A stretch of DNA of 64,000 nt, from contig NC_061509.1 in NCBI RefSeq assembly GCF_022539505.1, positions 208,530,254 through 208,594,253 of the forward strand. The letters are read 5' to 3'. Positions 55,172 to 64,000 of the stretch are shown here, piece by piece; positions within the stretch are counted from its first letter, which is position 1; every line of letters starts with the position of its first letter. Below the pieces are notes generated by a model. That model did not search any database and was not told where the DNA came from. It was given only the letters and a program-made list of their open reading frames with translations. The DNA is from Lolium rigidum (lineage: Eukaryota > Streptophyta > Magnoliopsida > Poales > Poaceae). The translations under genes were made by a program, and so were the position numbers.

Positions 55172-56613
55172 ATTTGCATAAAAATCTATTTCATGAATTC
55201 TGATGGGTACATCTTTGAAAATTTTCTAGCTTTTGTAGTTGAACAAGGTATTTGAACTATCATGACATGCTTCAAACTGATTGGTTGAATCTTACTAGTG
55301 CATGCAAAATCTTCAGTAACAAACGAATGCGATGCTCCAGAATCAAACAATACTCTTGCAGGTACTGAGTTAACAGAAAACATACCCAGCACGACATCTG
55401 GTGCTTCCTGGGCTTCTTCGGCGTTCATGTGAAAGAGGCGGCCGTTGCGGTTGTTTGGGTTGTTCGGGGTAAACTTCCTTCCGGCAGAGACACGACGTTG
55501 CTGCTGAGCAGGTGCAGCGGTGTTGGGGGTGGTCTTGGCAAGCTTCTTGGGGCACTCATTGGAGTAGTGACCCACAGTTCCGCATTCATAACAAGTCACG
55601 GTTGACTTGTCCTTGGGGGTGACGGGGACAGCGTTGCTTCCAGTCCTTGGAGCAGTGTTGGTGTTGTTGTGGTTGCCGGGGGCTCTCATTGGGGCACGGT
55701 TGAAGTTGTTGTTGTTGGCATGGTGGTTGTTGTTGTTGTCGCCTCCTGGACCTGGGTGTCCTTCACTCCGATTCTGGAAACTCGGACGTGACATTTCCAT
55801 CGGGGGCTTGTTGTTTCTCGGAGCAAATCCTCCGCTTGAGCTGGGGCGATACCTTGGGGTATTGCTGGGCCCACTCTGGTGCATCATGCGGCGTTTGCGG
55901 TTCTCATTAGCTTGATGGATCTTTCCCTCCATCTGGATGGCTGAGTCCACCATGGCTTCTAAGTCAGCAAAGGGGATGTTGACCAGCACAGTCTGCATCT
56001 CATCGTGTAGTCCGTTCAGGAATCTCTCCTTCCTCTTTTCAGTGGTGTCGGTCTCATCCGGGGCGTACCTTGACAGTGTGAGAAACCTGTCACGGTATTC
56101 TACCACGGACATTCTCCCTTGTTTGAGTTCTCGGAACTCATCTCTCATCTTGTTTATCAGACCCGGGGGCACGTGATACTTGCTGAACTTGAGCTTGAAA
56201 TCTGTCCAAGTCATTATCTGTCCCGCATTCATGGCACGGGTGCTGGTCAACCAGGCTCTAGGAGGTCCTGCTAAGTAATGGGTGGCGAACGGAACTTTCT
56301 CTGCGGCTTCTACTCCCGCAACTTCTAAGTTGTTCTCCATTGTCTGTAGCCATTCATCAGCATCGAGTGGCTCTTCTGTTTTGCTGAACATTGGGGGGTT
56401 TGTGTTCTGGAAATTCTTGAGTTTAGAACCAGGGTGATCATGGTTTCCATGGCCTTGGTTGTTGTGAGCAATCTGTTGCAGTGCAGCAATGTTGGCTTGT
56501 CTTTCAGCCCTCTCAACTTCTCGATCTGCCATTAGTGTTTGCAAAAGTTGCATCATCGCATCTTGACTGCTGTTGAGATTTGGAGGGGCCATCTGAACAT
56601 TGAGATAGACCAT
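55172..56613 (-). pseudogene. gag: Chromovirus gag and protease start
   Basis: The 475-codon frame starts MVYLNVQMAPPNLNSSQDAM. The Gag core includes DADEWLQTMENNLEVAGV, PFATHYLAGPPRAWL, YHVPPGLINKMRDEF and RFLTLSRYAPDE. An N/H-rich linker (NNNNHHANNNN) leads to one CCHC knuckle, CYECGTVGHYSNECPKK. The aspartic protease active site is VLFDSGASHSFV. After [11 protein letters not shown] a frameshift separates it from the rest of protease. Apart from that shift the gag portion is intact. Confidence 0.9.
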
Positions 56614-56825
56614 GAGATAAGAGGGAATTTTCTATGGCTTGTTTTGGGTAAGTTCGAAAGTTTAAAACTTGAGTTCTTGTTATGTTGAACACAAACACAC
56701 ATTCATTCATTCAAACATCACATATTACAAACTAACACCCAATGGTTTGAAGAACCATTTACTCGCGCTACGATACAAAGGGTTGTATACAAACTCACAC
56801 CTACTCAAGTGATCAAGTGAAACTA
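56614..56825 (-). other. Spacer between leader ORF and gag
   Basis: Short non-coding spacer with ATTCATTCATTC-type simple repeats. No splice or promoter signal is clear. Confidence 0.5.
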
Positions 56826-57596
56826 CTACTCCTCATCCACATCTATCGGGATGAAGTCATCTTCTCCGGCCTCCAGGAACTCATAGTCTTCCACATCAGT
56901 GTTCTCATCATCCTCAAAGTCATCATCATCACTCAGGTAGGCTGCTCCTCCCTGAATGTCTTGACCTTCTTCCTCCAGCTCCATCAGCTGGTCCTCTTGG
57001 GCCTTGACAGTTGCCTCCAAAGACACTATCTTCGCGCGGAGGCGCGCAATGGTCTCGTCCTTCTTGGCATGCTGCTGGCGGAGTGACTTACGATCCTTCG
57101 CAAGCATCTTTATGGCGTCGGTCTGCTGGGCTAGGTGGAGGTGATTCTGGTTGGCGTAGACACGAGCGTTGTCCAGCTCCTTCTGGGCCTCGTGCAGCAT
57201 AAAGTCCAGGTGCTCCACGTGATGCTTCATCTCGGGGTGTGATGGCAGGTCCATGGGTCCTCCAATGGAGTCATGCCTTGCAAGGTGAGCAAAGCGAGTC
57301 CCATGGATCTCAGTCTCGTTCTGTCCGCACAGACGGGCAAGTGCTTCCTGCAGAGCACGAGCGAGTCCGTCCAGCCAGTTGGTTTCCCGGATGGAGAAGT
57401 GGATCCTCTCGGACATGGGAGGCTCCATCTTGCCTCTCAGATCCGCGATGATAACCCACTGTAGTTCCCCTCCGGGCTAGTCGTTGACTTGAGTTCCGAA
57501 GAACTCCAGGTGTGGGCGCCCGAGATGCTCAGACAAAGCATCCAAGTCCCTCTCGAAAATCAAGCTGCCGCCATTGCCCAGCTGGTAAAACTTGGT
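56826..57596 (-). pseudogene. Extra coiled-coil ORF in chromovirus leader, upstream of gag
   Basis: The frame reads from the copia insertion point, with one in-frame TAG at about 57478, then a 200-codon stretch from MEPPMSERIHFSIRETNWLD to the stop at 56826. It contains ARALQEALARLCGQNETEI, a long charged coiled coil (LRQQHAKKDETIARLRAKIV) and a very acidic end (YLSDDDDFEDDENTDVEDYE). Upstream of the TAG the same frame has IFERDLDALSEHLGRPH. It is not gag or env. I believe related ORFs are common in grass chromovirus leaders, but no function is known to me. Confidence 0.6.
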
Positions 57597-57597
57597 C

Positions 57598-57922
57598 TGT
57601 GTTATAAAAGCGACAAGCAAATAACGAAGAACGAAACAAGAACACACGCATGGGACACAAGATTTAACGTGGAAAACCCCTTCCAACACAGAAGGGGAAA
57701 AAACCACGGGCGCCGACCAGACAAAACTTCACTATATCGGGAGGTGTTTACAAACGTCGTGGGTTATCTTATAATCTGATAAACCCTAGCCGGAGGCTTA
57801 CAAGATGTATATATAGGCGGTGCCAACGATCCGTACCGTACCAAGCCTCCGGCGACGGGCCTCGCTCCGCTCGTCAGAAGTTAGCCTCCCTTTAGTATAT
57901 GAATTTGGATCACAATACAACA
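57598..57922 (-). repeat. 3' LTR of copia element (325 bp)
   Basis: On the minus strand it begins TGTTGTATTGTGATCC and ends CTTTTATAACACA. TATATATA lies near 57818-57810 on the minus strand. PPT-like CAAGGTGGAGTA directly precedes it. Confidence 0.8.
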
Positions 57923-58054
57923 TACTCCACCTTGAGACAAATTCCATCTTGTAGCATGAACTTCAACAATCTCCTGAACAACAAAGGAAAAACACTTGCT
58001 GGCGCCAACAGCCACTTGGGCTAAACAGTTATACCAACCAAGCTCGAGCAAAGC

Positions 58055-58749
58055 TCAAACTTGGAAACGAGGAACTGGCTTTGTCATCATATCGGCAGGA
58101 TTATCATGAGTACTTATCTTGCATACCTTCAGTTTACCTTGAGCAACAATGTCGCGAATATAATGGTACTTGATATCAATGTGCTTTGTCCTCTCATGGA
58201 ACATTTGATCTTTAGTAAGGTATATTGCACTTTGATCGTCGGAAAACAAGTTAATGCAAGAATCATCTCCACAAAGCTCAGCATACAAACCTTTCAACCA
58301 AACGAGACTCTTTGCCGGCTTCATTAATTGCTATATATTACTGCTTCGGTCGTAGATTGGGCAACAACAGATTGTAACGTTGCCTTCCAACTCACAGACA
58401 CATCCACCAACGAGTGAACACATAACCTGTGAGGGATCTTCTCTTATCCAAATCGGCAGCAAAATCTGAATCCACATAGCCAACGAGTCCCTCACCGGTC
58501 TTACCAAACTTCAAGCAAGCTTTGGATGTGCCACGAAGGTACCTGAAAATCAACTGAACAGCTCTCCAATGTTCTTTACCAGGATCAGCTAGGTATCGAC
58601 TGACCAAACTCATAGCATATGATAAATCAGGACGAGAACAAACCATGGCATACATCAAAGAACCAACAGCACTAGAATATGGAACTCGAGACATGTACTC
58701 AATATCTTCATCAGTACTAGGACATTGCAATGCTGACAATTTGAAGTGA
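58055..58749 (-). pseudogene. pol: Copia reverse transcriptase end and RNase H
   Basis: The block 58739-58392 reads PYSSAVGSLMYAMVCSRPDL, LVSRYLADPGKEHW, FRYLRGTSKACLKF and GYVDSDFAADLDKRRSLTG, the usual copia RT/RNase H junction. After a frameshift near 58405, the block 58324-58055 gives SLVWLKGLYAELCGDD, DDQSAIYLTKDQMFHERTKH, IDIKYHYIRDIVAQGKL and HDNPADMMTKPV, the end of the polyprotein. Confidence 0.9.
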
Positions 58750-59210
58750 CACTACAACAGGACAGAGCTTTGGTAACACCATGTTGTGTTACCACATGTC
58801 CAAAACAGTGTTACTAGGCCATATAGTAACAGATTTTGGAATGTGTTCCATTAGGCCGTGTTACTAAGTGGTGTTGTCAGTCACACATAATAGTTGTTAC
58901 CATATGTTAAATATTGTGTTACAGTTTACACTGTAGTAACATGCATATTACGTGTTACTAGATGCGATGGTAACACATTTTCGTAGCTATAGTAACACCG
59001 GCAGTAACATAATTTCGTAGGCGTAGAACATTGGTGGTAACATACTTTTGCAACTATAGTAACATAATTAGTAACATTCTTTTTAGCTTTATGACATAAT
59101 TAGTAACATAATATCTATATATTGTAACACGATAATTTATACCCTGGTAACACATTTTGTACCTATGGTAACACCAACAGTAAACACTATGATATTGGTA
59201 ATAATATATT
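58750..59210. repeat. Left subterminal repeat array of CACTA
   Basis: GTAACA or its complement TGTTAC recurs about fifteen times in both orientations. In CACTA elements such motifs bind the element's TNPA/TNP1-type protein. Confidence 0.75.
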
Positions 59211-59815
59211 TATTAATATTATTAAAAACAAAATTAGGCGTCCAATTTATGGACTATACATTTTATGTAGCAAAATCAATGCACATGAACAAATAATTTA
59301 TTAACCATTTTATTATGATGCTTGGCACCATTACAAGTTGAGAGAAATTGAAGCACGCCACATCATTGAATATATTAATGGTCTAGGATTCACATAAATT
59401 ACAAAAAAATGGAAACATTATTGGTGTAACACCTTAACGTTCATATCAATTTGAGTAGAAAACTCAATTTTGAATACACCATAGCATTTGCATCATTTCA
59501 ATGAAATAAAAAGATCCTGTGAAATAATATTACATTTTCCGTCTATCTATGCAAGCTATAACTTTTGCTAAGAAAAATCTCCAAAATTTATTTGCATCTT
59601 GATTCAACCGGAGAATTCAGCTGTAACTCAATCTTTCTTTCGCATCTGTAAAAGAAATTTGGACATCTTAGTTGTATGATTAAATGTAGATAAATAAGAT
59701 TTTAAAATATTGAAGGGAAGAAAATAACTTACAAAAGATGAAGGCCAAGCAATTAAGAATCCTGAAGAAAAAGCATCACCAGACGTCTTGCAACAGCTAA
59801 TTCCCTTGCTAATTC

Positions 59816-59983
59816 CTAATTACCCAGAACAGGTTCAGGTTCATCTATACGCACAAGTGCAAATTTCGTACCCAACTCAATACCACTAGCCTTAGTTGCA
59901 GGATTACTGCTCTGAGTAGTAGTGTATGCAATATTCCGCTTGTTTGGATACATTGAAGCCTTTAGAACTACTTTAGAACCAAC
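59816..59983 (-). pseudogene. TNP1-like C-terminal exon (PF03017-like)
   Basis: After an acceptor-like ACATAG, 55 codons read VGSKVVLKASMYPNKRNIAY, then NPATKASGIELGTKFALVRI, then a stop at 59816. The spacing VxLKxxxxPNKxxAY... GxELG matches the C-terminal module of the TNP1/En/Spm family as I remember it. Confidence 0.6.
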
Positions 59984-60046
59984 CTATGTTTTTAAATTTA
60001 TTAGTATCAAAGACATTGATGATATATTGCATAGGAAATATTTTAT

Positions 60047-60283
60047 ACATTAATACAATGGGACTTGCCCTTAGCAGAATTTCTGGTATTAAAATACAGA
60101 GGGCGTTGTGTTCCATGATAGTACCATTGGCCCATGATGTGGTGTTCATCCACATGACTATTTAAAGACATGCTAGCTTTGGTGCACTTTGCTTTTTTGC
60201 ATTGCTCAGCACTTGGAAGAAAAAACAACTTGAAGCGTGCCCCACCAATCCGAGTAAACAATGGAAAGGAAAACATTATCAAA
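60047..60283 (-). pseudogene. CACTA internal exon remnant
   Basis: Starts after a CTGAAATAG-type acceptor; the translation includes PLFTRIGGARFKLFF, AEQCKKAKCTKAS and HIMGQWYYHGTQRP. Not a domain I can name; placed in the CACTA gene by position and strand. Confidence 0.35.
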
Positions 60284-60563
60284 CTATTTCAGAAGATAGA
60301 ACAACTAGTTGGTGCTCAGTACAGAGACTTTCTTTAAACGAACCTATAGCAAAGTCAGTCCAATAGTGTGTGCGTCCACCTCAGTACACGGTAAAACCTA
60401 CCAGCCAGCAAAAAATTGTAACTCGAACACAGAATATTAAGGGCAACATCAGTTAATGTGTAACTAAATTTTTAATGCCATTTTTTTAAACTAAAAGGCA
60501 CATCATGTAACCCCAAAACCAAATTAATAACTTGGCAATTGTACATATTTTGCGGATATTTAC

Positions 60564-60684
60564 CTTGAGTGAACGAAGAAGTAAGCCATCTTTTTGAGGA
60601 AACTGAGTGTCCACCCTTGTTTCTCGCGCCCTCCTGGTATAATCTTGCAAGAGATTCATCACCCAGATCTCTCATTTCCCTCAC
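60564..60684 (-). pseudogene. CACTA internal exon remnant (121 nt)
   Basis: Acceptor TTTGTAG and donor CTCAAG/GTAAAT bound an open stretch: VREMRDLGDESLARLYQEGA, then NKGGHSVSSKRWLTSSFTQ. Splice signals are good, so it was probably once an exon of the TNP1-like gene. Confidence 0.4.
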
Positions 60685-61009
60685 CTACAAAGAGAAAATA
60701 ATAGCACATGAAGTGATATTCATTTCCCTGAGCTACAGAAAGCTGCAACTTGAAAACTCAGCACATAAATATTACATCTGGCACAAAAGCAAAATCAATA
60801 ACAGAGTCTTGTGGCGGCGATGAATTTTTTGCCCCTTATGCATATTCCAAACAATTGGTAAGCTTGTTCTTTTGCTCTTGACTACTTCCCTGTGCACTAC
60901 AAGATTAATTTAGGAAAGTACTAATTAAATTATGCCCACTGTTTATTCTTTCGATAGTTAGCATATATAAAGTTAATAAGAGAAGCACAAAAGTTTAATA
61001 GGTCATTAC

Positions 61010-61157
61010 CTTGATTGTGACCTCGAACCTCAGTATCTTCCAATGTTTGTGATTCATCACCAGGTGCAGTATATTGCTCACCATTGTTGAAGTCTCCATC
61101 TTGATCATCACGTTGATCACTGACCTGAATCACATTCAACCTTTTTGACCTACGCAA
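61010..61157 (-). pseudogene. CACTA 5' exon remnant
   Basis: An ATG at 61157 starts MRRSKRLNVIQVSDQRDDQD, acidic to the donor AATCAAG/GTAATG at 61010. It may be an early exon of the TNP1-like gene. Weak call. Confidence 0.3.
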
Positions 61158-61994
61158 TTGTCATGCAAAACAGCCAATACATATTTTATTCCAAGAATTA
61201 GAACAATAGGTACATATATGTAATAAGCGAGTCTTGACTATGGTTCAGGTTCAAGAGGGAGGGAAATACTTTGCATCCTTCTCACAATAAGTTGTTCCCC
61301 ACCTTCATCAGACACTACCGTCCATCGTTTTGTTTTCTCCACTCTAATTGCAAGACAGTTCATCTGGATGAAACAGTGTTGGCTTATCTCCGTTTACCCT
61401 ACTAATTATAGGATGTGAGTTAATTTTTTCTTTTCACATAATCAATCTACATCAAGTTCCTTTTTTCAGCAAACTGGTGCTCACCATGTGCCCATTGTGT
61501 TCCAGGCATGTTGTCTCGTATACTGAACATGGATACTAGATCAAGTATTTGCCAATGTTCACCCTTGGTTTTGTACGACACTCTTTTCTTTTGGCTTTTT
61601 GGCATTGAACATTGAAAGATTTTGTGTTGAGGGGCTGTAATCATAGATGAAAGAGGAGAACTCTGGAGCTCATAATTTGCATTACAGATAAATATTTTTC
61701 CCTTTCTAACGAGTCATGTTCATGTGGTTTCTACCATTTACGTTTTTGGTTATTTGCAGGACCTATTCAACGGATGTGGGAGGTCATGGTGCGATTGTGG
61801 AAAAGTCTAACACTGACAAAAAGGCCTAAATGCAACCTGTATATAGACGTCTTGCTGATTTGTAATAATCCGTTAAGACCTCATATGACCACATATTATA
61901 GATATAATAGTTGACTAATTTTGAAGAATTTCCTGTATGAGAATATAGGCTACAGACCTATTGGTGTAGGCACACATATCTTTTTATTCAAGTA

Positions 61995-63650
61995 TTGAAT
62001 GTTCCAAATCAACATGAAGCCGTGTTATTAGGCTGGAGAATTACCTCAGTGGTGCAGGGCCTGCACCAAAGTCTGCTGTTGAGGGGATCCGTGCTAGGAG
62101 GGTGGCCGGGCCTTGGCGGGAAGACGCGGCGGGAAGCAGGGGACGGGTTGGCCGACGCGATCTTGATGGCGCAGGGCGATGGAGGGGAATGGAGATCCCA
62201 GTGCTGTGGTGGTCGGAGCGCGGGGGTGGAGATCTCGCGGGGGTGTGGTGGTCGTTGACTAGCTGCCTCTGTAGATTGGATTGTATATACCATGAGTTAA
62301 CTGCGGGGCTTTTTTGTTTCACGCGCTGGTGATAAGGGATTTACCAGGGGATCTCTATATATAGGAGCTATTGAGTGGAGGGAAAAGTATATAAAAGCGG
62401 GAACAATTAAAAGTTTTCTATCCCGCTAGTTTTTAGACTTAACAAAATGGATTGGCGGGACAAAAAGAATTTACTTTTTTAGAGCCACTTCAACCGTCGC
62501 GCTAAGAAAAACGTCAATATAGCGTGAGGGAGGATGCACGCAGCTTCGGAGGGCGCGGAAAAATGGGTGTGCGGTAAAATTTTGGTGCGCGTGGATAAAA
62601 CCATATCCGGCGCGGATATTTTGGGCACTAGCTCGCCCGCGCGGGAGGAAACCGCCGAGGACATTTCACACGCCGCTTCGCCGCCTTTCCTCCGCTCCAC
62701 CACCATTCATGCCCCCTCCCCTCCGACTTCGGGATACCGTCGTGCCGCCGCGGGCCACTGAGCTAGTCCGGCATCCCTGGCGTGTGTGCGCAGCCGAACG
62801 ACACGTTCTGCGCCGAGCTCTACGCTGCCAAGTTTCGCATGGCGCGACATGAACTTTGACGCGTCAACTCGCCCGTCGATGCGAAGTCAAGGTGCCATCT
62901 CTAATCCTCATTACCGACGAGGACACCACCGCCACCGCCAGGCGCAGTGGCGGTCACCATCGCCATGGCGGACGAGCTCGCTATGCAAGCCTAGCGCGCA
63001 AACTTCTAAGTCGTCGTCGACGAGAGGAATTTCTTCATGTAGAAGAGGGAGAAGAGGAGGGCGAAGCGGGCGGACCGATCATCAACACACAGCTAGAGGG
63101 TCCGTCCACCATCTCCGGAGACAATCAGAGGTCGGATGACCTGTGGACCGAGTCCGACGACACCACCAGGCAATTTCCTCCCTGGCATGTTGTGATGGGA
63201 CACAATAGGGCAGCGTTGTGTCCGCGAGGTGAGGTGAACCACCATGCCCTAATCGTCATGTTCATGATGCCTCTATAGTGGAGTAATATGGTGGAAGGAA
63301 CCAGTCCCTTACCGCTTGGTATCGACCAAACAATATTCTCTTAACGCGGAACGGTGATAGGATACTGCAGCATTACTAACAAGACCGGTGTAAGGTCACC
63401 AAAGAAGGCTAGACCTGAAGCAGATGAGAACCGCATACAATGTGGACACGAAGCGGAGAGCAAATGCTTATCAGAACCAAGAGATCACTTCAATCATGAA
63501 GGAAAAAATCAAACAACATAAGAACCGACAAGCCTAGTCCCTAAATCTAGCGCGACTTCTCAATGTACCATCGAATAGGGGAAGGGTCGAGGCGTAAAAG
63601 TTTCCTCGAACCGTTGAAGGGCTTACTTGATTGTCTATTTTCGGATGGGC
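61995..63650. other. GC-rich interior of CACTA, origin unknown
   Basis: Two GC-rich blocks (62030-62280 and 62530-63270) have overlapping frames on both strands but no recognisable domain. CACTA elements often carry captured host DNA or promoter CpG islands; either is possible. The stretch 62330-62470 is an AT-rich spacer. Confidence 0.35.
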
Positions 63651-63659
63651 CGCTTTGAT

Positions 63660-63910
63660 GGTTCAGCTTGTAACACATTCCTACGAACACACAACTATGT
63701 GCTACTATGTTAATATTATTGTAACACATTACGTCTCACACATATTTGTATGTTACTGTGTCGATATCCCTGTAACACACTTTTGCCTCTGATACAGTTT
63801 GTGTTACTCTCGATCGTTGGCACATAAATGTTGTGTTACTGCAATTTTACCTGTAACATATTTTACCATGTGTTACATGATTGTGTTACCAAAGCTCTGT
63901 TGTGTTGTAG
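63660..63910. repeat. Right subterminal repeat array of CACTA
   Basis: About nine GTAACA/TGTTAC motifs in both orientations, ending with the terminal inverted repeat. Mirrors the left array. Confidence 0.75.
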
Positions 63911-64000
63911 AAGCAATTGGTTTACTAACAGACTTTGCATCATGCATATTAAAACGATGAAGTACTTTCTGAATGTAATTTTGCTGACTAAGAAATAACA
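63911..64000 (-). pseudogene. pol: Copia reverse transcriptase, continued
   Basis: The minus-strand translation has SQQNYIQKVLHRFNMHDAK and SVSKPIA, the motif just before the RNase H junction. It joins the block that ends at 58749 across the CACTA insertion. Confidence 0.85.

Larger units (their letters stand above)
58750..63910 (-). mobile_element. CACTA (En/Spm) DNA transposon, defective (about 5.2 kb)
   Basis: The left end is CACTACAACAGGACAGAGCT. The right end, reverse complemented, is CTACAACACAACAGAGCT; both continue TTGGTAACAC. The initial CA is missing at the right, and the three-base target duplication (TGA at 58747) is not preserved there. Subterminal regions are packed with GTAACAC/GTGTTAC. 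TNP1-like exons remain on the minus strand, but no TNP2 transposase is present. GC-rich foreign-looking DNA fills 62000-63650. It is inserted in the copia reverse transcriptase. Confidence 0.85.
36427..64000 (-). mobile_element. Chromovirus (Tekay/Del-like gypsy), minus strand, much interrupted
   Basis: Reading right to left: leader with a coiled-coil ORF (57596-56826), gag, protease, reverse transcriptase, RNase H, integrase, chromodomain, polypurine tract (52034-52023) and a 3' LTR starting at 52020. The LTR ends at 36427 after subtracting two insertions. The 5' LTR and PBS lie beyond the copia insertion at 57598, past the window. A C-terminal chromodomain and a 4.3-kb LTR fit the Tekay/Del branch. 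It inserted in the protease of the Tat element. Confidence 0.75.
57598..64000 (-). mobile_element. Copia retrotransposon, minus strand, 3' part
   Basis: A 325-bp 3' LTR (57598-57922), a PPT, RNase H and part of reverse transcriptase are visible, and the CACTA element splits it. The reverse transcriptase resumes at 63911-64000. The 5' part lies to the right of the window. It is inserted in the chromovirus leader ORF. Confidence 0.85.

Noticed and set aside
58747..63913. AAG as the CACTA target duplication (58744-58746 and 63911-63913)
   Set aside because: It would leave three extra bases (TGA) before CACTA at the left; the copia reading frame fits TGA as the left duplication, with the right copy lost by a small deletion. 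Left open.

Overview
This window is nuclear DNA from a large plant genome, most likely a cool-season grass (Pooideae). The evidence is Stowaway MITEs, plant gypsy elements of Athila, Tat and chromovirus type, a copia element, an L1-type LINE, a PIF/Harbinger element and a CACTA transposon, with AT-rich low-copy DNA at the left. I found no intact host protein-coding gene, no rRNA or tRNA gene and no CRISPR array. Almost everything recognisable is a transposable element, usually broken and often nested.

Layout. (1) 1-5572: low-copy, mostly unassigned DNA carrying two segments (about 130-975 and 1595-2010) that recur in inverted orientation at about 27590-28285 and 29975-30390. (2) 5573-5675: start of an LTR, cut by a 100-N assembly gap at 5676-5775. 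(3) 5776-11912: right-hand part of a Tat-like gypsy element (+) with an antisense, intron-containing gene and a 384-bp 3' LTR. (4) 11913-15478: a minus-strand gypsy copy (gag plus 5' LTR) of the same family as the complete element at 37851-44935. (5) 15479-26601: an Athila-like non-autonomous element whose small ORF is split by a complete younger member of its own family (15934-22290, TSD GCATC). (6) 26602-31486: low-copy DNA, four MITEs (one inside another) and the second copy of the duplicated segments. (7) 31487-64000: a deep nest. A Harbinger transposase gene is cut by a Tat gypsy element (from 32837). That is cut by a minus-strand chromovirus (from 36427), whose 4.3-kb 3' LTR holds a complete gypsy element (37851-44935, TSD AGAGT) and a LINE (47531-51554). 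Its leader is cut by a minus-strand copia element (from 57598), and the copia reverse transcriptase is cut by a defective CACTA element (58750-63910).

How the parts relate. Each retroelement carries the usual signals (LTR, TATA box, primer-binding site, polypurine tract, gag/pol), but none here has a complete intact coding set. The complete gypsy element at 37851 has no reverse transcriptase or integrase and would need a relative to move it.

The most unusual signals are: a 170-bp direct duplication flanking the LINE; three hairpins conserved in the transcribed part of one gypsy LTR family, one with a compensatory base-pair change; LTR divergence dominated by CpG transitions; antisense genes inside two gypsy elements; and a small acidic, membrane-protein-like ORF kept open in two copies of the Athila-type family. 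All identifications rest on reading the sequence and on remembered family features; no database search was run.
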